This document shows, in pieces, positions 6,440 to 11,276 of a DNA stretch of 11,276 bases (position 1 is its first letter; every line of letters starts with the position of its first letter). The notes beneath the pieces were generated by a model that was given only the letters and a program-made list of their open reading frames with translations, had not been told where the DNA came from and did not search any database. A program made the translations under genes and the position numbers. The stretch lies in NCBI GenBank assembly GCA_016793585.1, contig JAEUJR010000323.1:1-11276 (forward strand), read 5' to 3'. This DNA comes from Archangium sp. GTDB lineage: Bacteria; Myxococcota; Myxococcia; Myxococcales; Myxococcaceae.

Positions 6440-6847
6440 ATGGCTGGAATGACCGCTGCCGAGATCGAAGCGTTCCTCGTGAAGGCGTTCCCCGGCGTCG
6501 AGATTCCGACTGTGCGAACCGCCGACGGCAAGACCGCGCAGCTCGCGATCGAATTTCACCCCACGCACCTGCGGCCGGGCGGCACCATCTCGGGGCCCAC
6601 GATGATGGCCCTCGCAGACACCGCCATGTACGCGCTCGTCTTGTCGGCCATCGGCGAAGTACCGCTCGCGGTGACGACGAACCTGTCGATCAACTTCCTG
6701 CGCCGGCCGAAGGCCGAAGATCTCATCGCCGATGCGACGATGTTGAAGCTCGGCCGCACGCTCGCGGTAGGAGAGGTGGCGCTTCGGTCAGCCTCGTCGA
6801 CCGACGTCTGCGCGCACGCCGTCGTGACCTATTCGCTGCCGTCGTGA
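6440..6847 (+). CDS. PaaI-family hotdog thioesterase
   Basis: A 135-aa single hotdog-fold protein, the usual size for PaaI/YbgC-like acyl-CoA thioesterases. The core HPTHLRPGGTISGPTMMALADTAMYAL (residues 40-66) contains the hotdog helix with the likely catalytic acid D60. The following strands VTTNLSINFLRRPKAEDLIADATMLKLGRTLAVGEV are the typical sheet, with the basic RRP turn that often contacts CoA phosphate. The start at 6440 is supported by a strong GGAGGAG ribosome site (6425-6430, 9 nt away); another ATG at 6449 is in frame. It is predicted to be cytoplasmic and to hydrolyse an acyl-CoA of unknown identity. It lies divergent to the DUF6986 gene and upstream, in the same direction, of the lipoprotein gene (55-nt gap). 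Confidence 0.88.
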   Translation: MAGMTAAEIEAFLVKAFPGVEIPTVRTADGKTAQLAIEFHPTHLRPGGTISGPTMMALADTAMYALVLSAIGEVPLAVTTNLSINFLRRPKAEDLIADATMLKLGRTLAVGEVALRSASSTDVCAHAVVTYSLPS

Positions 6848-6855
6848 CGGAAGTT

Positions 6856-6890
6856 CGACGGGCGCCCCAATCACCCTCGTCGGTTCATTT
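6856..6890 (+). terminator. Weak possible hairpin terminator after the thioesterase gene
   Basis: CGACGGG (6856-6862) can pair with CCC plus CGTCG (6874-6882) with one bulged T. A short T-containing tract GTTCATTT follows. The tract is poor for an intrinsic terminator and the stem is imperfect, so this is a low-confidence call. It lies in the 55-nt gap before the lipoprotein gene, which must also hold that gene's ribosome site. Confidence 0.2.
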
Positions 6891-6902
6891 CACGAGGGGT
6901 CC

Positions 6903-7844
6903 ATGTCGAGCATTCGCGTGTTGGTGGTGTCGCTGTCGTTGATGGCGTGCGGAGTACCGCCGCCGTGTGATCTGCGGTCGTGCAGCGGCTGCTGTACCTC
7001 GAGCGGCCAGTGCCTTCCCGGCAACGCCGACTCAGCGTGCGGGCGCGGGGCGGCTTCGTGCGCCAGCTGCAGCTCCACGCAGGTCTGCACGGCAGGCAGC
7101 TGTTTCGGGCGCGGCGCGGGCGCTGGAGCGGCGTCAGGTGGTGGGCTGGCAGCAGGCGGCGGGCTCGCGACAGGCGGGGGCGCAACGGGCGGCGGCAGCG
7201 TGAACAACACCGCTCCGTTCTGCTCGGTGGGCGAAGACTGCCCGAACGTCGTCTGTGAGTGCCGGAGTGGGCCACCGGTCAACTCGAGGCGCTGCGTCAA
7301 CAATCGCTGCCTCGACGGAGCGCAGGCGTGCCCTGGCGCGTGCGCGGGGTTCGGCACGTGCTGGCTCGGCAGCTCGAGTGGCGGCTTCGTCGGCGGAAGC
7401 AACGCCGGCCCCTCGACGTGTTCCGGCGCTGGTGGAGGCGCGGCGTCGACCGGTGGCGGCTCGGCCCAGACGTGTTCGGTGAGCGACCTCGGCAAGGACT
7501 GCTCCGTTGGAACGCAGTGTCAGTCAGGGCTCTGCTTCGGCACGAGCCCGTCGTTCATCTGCACGAAGGCCTGCACGACCGCGAACGACTGCCCGCTCGA
7601 TTGGATCTGCGAGGCGACCTCGTCGGGAGGGCGGGTCTGCATGAGCGGCCGCGAAGGAACGCCGCGCTCGACGGCCAACGTCTGTCGCGCGATCGCGCAC
7701 CCCGATGTCGGCGGCCCGTGCGTCGCGAGCTGCAGCGGCGGTCACTGCGTGAGCAACACGTGCACCCATCGCTGCAATTCGGTGGCGGAGTGCCCACAGG
7801 GGTGGACCTGCTCGGGCACACCGTTCAAGAGCTGCCGTCCGTGA
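6903..7844 (+). CDS. Cysteine-rich secreted lipoprotein
   Basis: A 313-aa protein with a short lipoprotein signal peptide: MSSIRVLVVSLSLMAC, lipobox LMAC, with Cys16 as the lipidated residue. Gly at +2 does not suggest inner-membrane retention, so an outer-membrane or surface location is likely. The mature part holds roughly 38 more cysteines in short knots of the C-x(3-6)-C type (such as CSGCCTSSGQC, CTKACTTANDCPLDWIC, CVASCSGGHC). They form three or more disulfide-rich modules joined by Gly/Ser/Ala/Thr linkers near 118-142 and 208-220 (GGGLAAGGGLATGGG). This architecture is common among myxobacterial surface proteins; no specific function is recognised. The ATG at 6903 has GAGGGG only 3 nt upstream, a short but usable spacing. 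The 3' end overlaps the convergent zinc-finger gene by 20 nt. Confidence 0.8.
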   Translation: MSSIRVLVVSLSLMACGVPPPCDLRSCSGCCTSSGQCLPGNADSACGRGAASCASCSSTQVCTAGSCFGRGAGAGAASGGGLAAGGGLATGGGATGGGSVNNTAPFCSVGEDCPNVVCECRSGPPVNSRRCVNNRCLDGAQACPGACAGFGTCWLGSSSGGFVGGSNAGPSTCSGAGGGAASTGGGSAQTCSVSDLGKDCSVGTQCQSGLCFGTSPSFICTKACTTANDCPLDWICEATSSGGRVCMSGREGTPRSTANVCRAIAHPDVGGPCVASCSGGHCVSNTCTHRCNSVAECPQGWTCSGTPFKSCRP

Positions 7845-9099
7845 CGTCGTCGCGCTCGAACACCTCGACACCTTCGAGCACCGTCGCGTTTGCCGGAAAC
7901 GAGCGAACGCCGGCGTCGAACTCCACCTCGAGCGTCGACGCCGTTCTCGTCAGCACCCGGCCGAGGCCCCACTCGGGGCGGCTCGTGTGGGTGACCCACG
8001 AGGGGACTGCCCTGGTCAGGGTGACGGCGCAGCGCTGCGCGAGCTGCTTCAGACGCTTTCGCTGGGCGTCGGTCGGCTTGAAGCGGGCGACGACGATCTG
8101 CTCCCACGTGCAGTTCGTCGCGGCGAGCGCGTCGATGACGCCGTCGCTCCAGAGCAGCGGCAGCACCAGCACTCGCGCCTGCTTCAACAGGCCAGCCGAG
8201 GCGAGCAGCTCGACCGACTGTGGCGCTTCGAACACCAGGGTGTGCACGCGGGGAACCGACTTCGCGAGCGGCACCGAGAGCACGTCGGGCCCGAAGCCGA
8301 GCGAGGTGAGCGACTGGCTGCGAACCAGCGCCGCGTCTTCGACGTGGTTGAGCTGCAGGTGCGCGAGCCGAGGCAGCGTCTCGACCGACGGGCTCGCGCC
8401 TTCACACCACTGAAACTCGAGCCGCCGCACCGAGGGTGGAATCGGCGGCAGCGGCCCGACCCAGCGCTGCAGCGAGAGCTCTTCGAGCAGCCGCGCACTG
8501 GGGTGACGCAGGGCCTGCACCGCCGTTCCAGCCGACGCCTGATCACGAATCTGCACGGCCATGGTGCGCAGGAAGCCCGCGCCCCACGTCACCCGAACGT
8601 CTTTCACCACGGGCCAGAGCTGCCGCTTCAGCTCGACCAGCCGCGCGGTCTCGGGTGCCTTCGCCAGCTCGAGCGCGATCAGCTCGCCACGCGGCAGGCC
8701 ACGCTCCTGCAGATGATCGTGCAGCACGCTCAGCAACGAGGCGTCGCGCGGGTTGGCCGCCAGCTGGCCAATCAACGCCTCCGTCTCGTCGTCGAACTCG
8801 TCGTTGCTGGAAGCGGCTGCGGCCGCCTTTCCTGCCGCAGCTCGAGCGACCGACGCCAGGAACGCGGGCTGCCCACTCAAGGCGTGCTCAGCCGCGCTCC
8901 GAAGTTCGGCAGGCGCCGCCAGCATCGCGACCATGGCGCCGTTGGGCTGGTCGTCCACCACGCAGGTGAGGTGGTGGTAGCGCTCGACGAGGTGGTCGTG
9001 CTGCGTGGTCGTCTCTGCGATGCGCAGCGCGCCGCGCTCGATACGCGTCTCGCAGGTTCGGCAGGTCGCGCGGCCACTCGGAGAGACCTCGAGCCTCAC
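7825..9099 (-). CDS. PARP-type zinc finger / TIGR02996-like / leucine-rich / DUF3553-like protein
   Basis: A 424-aa protein beginning at GTG 9099, which overlaps the permease stop (GTGA). The frame extends to 9399, but only from here is the sequence family-like. Residues 4-46 match the PARP-type zinc finger: EVSPSGRATC, C13-x2-C16, RGALRI, then H43-x2-C46, a likely zinc site of the kind that senses DNA ends in eukaryotic PARP1 and ligase III. Residues about 105-147 resemble TIGR02996 (LIGQLAANP..., ERGLPRGELIALELAK). Residues about 205-340 are leucine-rich with degenerate repeats (VRRLEFQWCEG, LAHLQLNHVEDAAL). Residues about 368-405 (RPEWGLGRVL...LEVEFDAGVRSF) resemble the small beta-barrel DUF3553. 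There is no signal peptide. It is the third gene of an operon with RNase D and the permease. Its function is unknown; DNA or nucleoprotein binding is an inference from the finger. Confidence 0.78.
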   Translation of the reverse strand: MRLEVSPSGRATCRTCETRIERGALRIAETTTQHDHLVERYHHLTCVVDDQPNGAMVAMLAAPAELRSAAEHALSGQPAFLASVARAAAGKAAAAASSNDEFDDETEALIGQLAANPRDASLLSVLHDHLQERGLPRGELIALELAKAPETARLVELKRQLWPVVKDVRVTWGAGFLRTMAVQIRDQASAGTAVQALRHPSARLLEELSLQRWVGPLPPIPPSVRRLEFQWCEGASPSVETLPRLAHLQLNHVEDAALVRSQSLTSLGFGPDVLSVPLAKSVPRVHTLVFEAPQSVELLASAGLLKQARVLVLPLLWSDGVIDALAATNCTWEQIVVARFKPTDAQRKRLKQLAQRCAVTLTRAVPSWVTHTSRPEWGLGRVLTRTASTLEVEFDAGVRSFPANATVLEGVEVFERDDVTDGSS

Positions 9100-9998
9100 A
9101 CGAAGCGCTCCGTGAAGGCCCACCAGGCGGGCACCGTGGCGAACGACAGCAGGGCGCCGACCGCCGACATCGCCGCCGACAATGACGTCGACAGCCGGTA
9201 CTCCGCCGCGAGCACTGCGGCCGTCACCATCGGCGCCATCGCCGCCTGAGACACCGCGACGCGATCGGTCAGCGTGAACGAACCACCGATCGCGAGCAGC
9301 ACGCCGAGCATCACCACAGGCGCGCCCACCAGCTTCCACCCGAGCCCGAGCGCCAGCTTGCCGCCGTTGCCCTTCAGCCCCGAGAGCTCGAGCTGCCACC
9401 CCACCGACACCAGCGCGAGCGGCGTGAGCATGTCAGCGAAGCGCGTCAGCACCGCGACCATCGACGGGGGAAATTCCACGGGCCGCAGCGCGAACGCGAG
9501 CAGCAATGAGATGAACGGTGGAAACGTGAACAGCCGCTTGAGCACCACCGCGGGCCGCGTGCTCTCACCGCCGAACGACATCGCGAAGGGCACCGCGCCG
9601 AACGCGAAGACGAAGAAGCTGCCCAGCTGATCCATCATCGCGGCGGGCACGACGGCGCCCGGCCCGCCCAACGCCTCCATCAACGGCACCCCGATGAACG
9701 CGGTGTTGCCGAGGCCCGTACTGAGCGCGAGCGCGCCCGCGACCTCCTTCGTCGCCCAGCCCCGCTTCACCGCGATGATGGCCGCCAACGCCGCGAGCCC
9801 GAACAACGCCCACAAGACGACGGCCGCGACGAGAAAGCGCGACTCCAGGGCGACGCCGTGCACGGTCTTCAGCACCAGCGCCGGCAGCGAGACGTACAGC
9901 ACCCACGTGTTGAGCACCTTCGGCGTCTCTCTGGGCAGCGACGGCACCCGGCGTGCGATGGCGCCCAGGGTGAAGCAGCCGACCAGCAACGCGAGCAT
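9096..9998 (-). CDS. AEC-family (auxin efflux carrier-like) permease
   Basis: A 300-aa integral membrane protein with about ten hydrophobic helices, the normal size for the AEC/Mem_trans (PF03547) transporters. Helix 1 starts at the N-terminus (LALLVGCFTLGAIARRV). The family hallmark after helix 4 is clear: STGLGNTAFIGVPLMEALGG, corresponding to the N-G/G-x-x-G-x-P-L signature. The second half repeats the fold (PPFISLLLAFAL, DMLTPLALVSVGWQLE). AEC proteins export or exchange organic anions such as malate in bacteria; the substrate cannot be inferred here. The ATG at 9998 shares one base with the RNase D stop (TGATG), and the stop overlaps the next gene's GTG, so the three genes are translationally coupled. 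Confidence 0.9.
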   Translation of the reverse strand: MLALLVGCFTLGAIARRVPSLPRETPKVLNTWVLYVSLPALVLKTVHGVALESRFLVAAVVLWALFGLAALAAIIAVKRGWATKEVAGALALSTGLGNTAFIGVPLMEALGGPGAVVPAAMMDQLGSFFVFAFGAVPFAMSFGGESTRPAVVLKRLFTFPPFISLLLAFALRPVEFPPSMVAVLTRFADMLTPLALVSVGWQLELSGLKGNGGKLALGLGWKLVGAPVVMLGVLLAIGGSFTLTDRVAVSQAAMAPMVTAAVLAAEYRLSTSLSAAMSAVGALLSFATVPAWWAFTERFV

Positions 9999-11146
9999 CA
10001 GCGCACCGCAGCGAGCGTGGCGACGATGGCTTCGCCGTACAGCAAGCGTCGTTTCGCGCCGAAGAAGGGCAACACCTCGAGCTCCTCGGGCGTCTTCGGG
10101 TTGAGCGAGGCGATCTCCTCGATGAGCGGGTTCGACAGAATGACCGAGCCCGTCACCTTGCGCTTCGCCGCCGCTTCTTTGCGGAACGCGAGCAGCGCGT
10201 CTTCACGGCGGCGTTTACCGGGTTCGCGCTCCTTCTTCTCTTCTTCGACGACGAGCGTGCCGGCGCGCTGCTCCTCGATGCACTGCCTGATCAGCTCGAT
10301 GACCTGCTCGCCGTGGTCGCGCACGAACTGGCCGCGCACGTTCTTGATGCGGCCGAGCTCCTTCGCCTGCGTAGGGGCCTTCGCCGCGACTTCACCGAGC
10401 GCCGTGTTCGACAACATGCGGCCCATCGGCACGTCGGCCTTCTCGGCGAGCACCAGTCGCAGCGCGTGCAGCTTCTTCGCGATGCCCTGCGCCAGGGCCA
10501 CCTGCTTGGGCGTCAAGCCCTGCTTCGGCAGCTTCAGCTCGGTCTGCGAGAGCTCGGGCCGCACCTGCGCCTCGGCGCACATGCGCGCGCAGTCGAGCTC
10601 GACCTCTTCGAGAATGTCGGCGTCGACGCAGGCCTGCTTCACCATGCGCCCCAGCTCGGTCAGGTAGCGCACGTCGTCGGCGATGTACGCGCGCAGCTCG
10701 GCGGGCAGCGGGCGCACCGAGAAGTCGGCCTGCTGGTGCTCCTTCTTCAGCGTCGCGCCCAGCTTCTCGAGCACGAGATCGCCCAGGCCCACCTTCGGCC
10801 AGTTGAGCAGCGTGGCCGCGCGGTGTGTGTCGAACAGGCCCGCGACGCGAATGCCCGCCTCGGCGAGGTACTGCAGGTCGCCCATGGCCGCGTGGAAGAT
10901 CTTCGTGCGCTTCTCGTCGGCGAACACGTCAGCCAGGGCCGACACCTTCACCTCGGGCAGCAGCGTGTCGAGCAGCCAGATGCGCTCGTCGGAGCCCACC
11001 TGCACGAAGCACAAGCTCGCCTTGAAGTGGTGCATCGAGTCGGCCTCGACGTCCACCGAGAACTCCTTCACCTGCGCCAGCCCGCGCTTCACCTCGTCGA
11101 GCTGTGACGCGCGGGTGACGTCCACCACCACTTCGGGAATCGGCAC
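9998..11146 (-). CDS. rnd: Ribonuclease D (DEDDy 3'-5' exonuclease)
   Basis: A 382-aa 3'-to-5' exoribonuclease that in E. coli helps trim tRNA and small stable RNA 3' ends. The exonuclease domain (about 5-170) has the DEDDy residues: D32 and E34 in VDVEADS, D90 in FHAAMGDLQYL, and Y154/D158 in YIADDVRYL. The spacing resembles E. coli RNase D (D28, E30, D85, Y151, D155). Two HRDC domains follow (about 208-290, with LGRIKNVRGQFVRDHG; and about 320-382, with LEVLPFFGAKRRLLYGEAI), separated by a charged linker, EEEKKEREPGKRRRED. The start is GTG 11146 (MPIPEVVVDVT); an in-frame stop lies 30 to 35 nt upstream and no clear ribosome site is visible. It is the first gene of the rnd-permease-zinc finger operon, divergent from the gene starting at 11214. 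Confidence 0.93.
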   Translation of the reverse strand: MPIPEVVVDVTRASQLDEVKRGLAQVKEFSVDVEADSMHHFKASLCFVQVGSDERIWLLDTLLPEVKVSALADVFADEKRTKIFHAAMGDLQYLAEAGIRVAGLFDTHRAATLLNWPKVGLGDLVLEKLGATLKKEHQQADFSVRPLPAELRAYIADDVRYLTELGRMVKQACVDADILEEVELDCARMCAEAQVRPELSQTELKLPKQGLTPKQVALAQGIAKKLHALRLVLAEKADVPMGRMLSNTALGEVAAKAPTQAKELGRIKNVRGQFVRDHGEQVIELIRQCIEEQRAGTLVVEEEKKEREPGKRRREDALLAFRKEAAAKRKVTGSVILSNPLIEEIASLNPKTPEELEVLPFFGAKRRLLYGEAIVATLAAVR

Positions 11147-11213
11147 GGGCGGGCGACTAGCAACAACCTCGCGTTTGGGCTACGGCCGCGCCGCGAACGG
11201 GAAGACCTTGACG

Positions 11214-11276
11214 ATGAACGAGCTCGACAAGCTTGAGAAGAGCATCGTGTCGGCCGCCGGCAAGGCCGTCGCCGAT
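11214..11276 (+). CDS. Start of an unidentified gene (3' truncated by window end)
   Basis: ATG at 11214 opens a frame that runs off the right edge, giving 21 residues, MNELDKLEKSIVSAAGKAVA and then D. GGGAAG at 11199-11204, 9 nt upstream, is a plausible ribosome site. The amphipathic, Ala/Lys-rich start looks like a soluble helical protein. Too little is present to name it. It is divergent from rnd, with 67 nt between the starts. Confidence 0.55.
   Translation, partial: MNELDKLEKSIVSAAGKAVAD

Noticed and set aside
6398..6568. Upstream extension of the DUF6986 gene to an ATG at 6568
   Set aside because: These 57 residues are not conserved and overlap the divergent thioesterase, which has its own strong ribosome site.
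9100..9399. N-terminal extension of the zinc-finger protein to 9399
   Set aside because: It is antisense-free but lies entirely in the permease gene in another frame. The residues are Arg/Gly-rich shadow sequence, and the GTG at 9099 gives a standard GTGA overlap.

Overview
The window is very GC-rich and densely coded, with GTG/TTG starts alongside ATG. It carries two proteins with the TIGR02996 'repeat-companion' domain, which is abundant in myxobacteria and planctomycetes. It also has HEAT and LRR solenoid proteins, a Gly/Ser-linked cysteine-rich lipoprotein, and a retron whose reverse transcriptase (RT) closely resembles the myxobacterial Mx162/Sa163-type RTs as I remember them. A myxobacterium-like chromosome (Myxococcota) is the best reading; the species cannot be told.

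Left block, + strand, 1-5104: a 5'-truncated HEAT-repeat protein with a C-terminal aldo/keto-reductase-like domain that has lost its catalytic residues. Directly after its stop codon comes a retron. The retron has two tandem copies (exactly 200 bp apart, about 90% identical, no gaps) of a structured msr-msd RNA, each flanked by a1/a2 inverted repeats. An RT gene follows with the retron NAxxH, YADD and VTG motifs. A TIGR02996-LRR gene overlaps the RT stop by 4 nt (ATGA) and is the best candidate for a retron accessory or effector protein. Base changes between the two RNA copies preserve stems in both the a1/a2 duplex and the msd hairpin, so both copies look functional. A -35/-10-like pair sits at the same offset before each copy.

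Middle block, 5105-7844: a - strand DUF6986 (HpcH/HpaI aldolase-like) gene whose stop codon abuts the LRR gene's stop (TGA|TCA); a divergent + strand PaaI/hotdog thioesterase; and a + strand cysteine-rich lipoprotein.

Right block, 7825-11146, - strand: three overlapping genes forming an operon read right to left. They are ribonuclease D (rnd), an AEC-family permease, and an unusual protein with a PARP-type zinc finger, a TIGR02996-like domain, a leucine-rich region and a DUF3553-like C-terminus. The window ends with the first 21 codons of a divergent + strand gene.

The most notable system is the retron: duplicated ncRNA, an RT with an extended helical (HEAT-like) N-terminus, and a translationally coupled TIGR02996-LRR partner. 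The pseudo-AKR HEAT gene immediately upstream may also belong to it.
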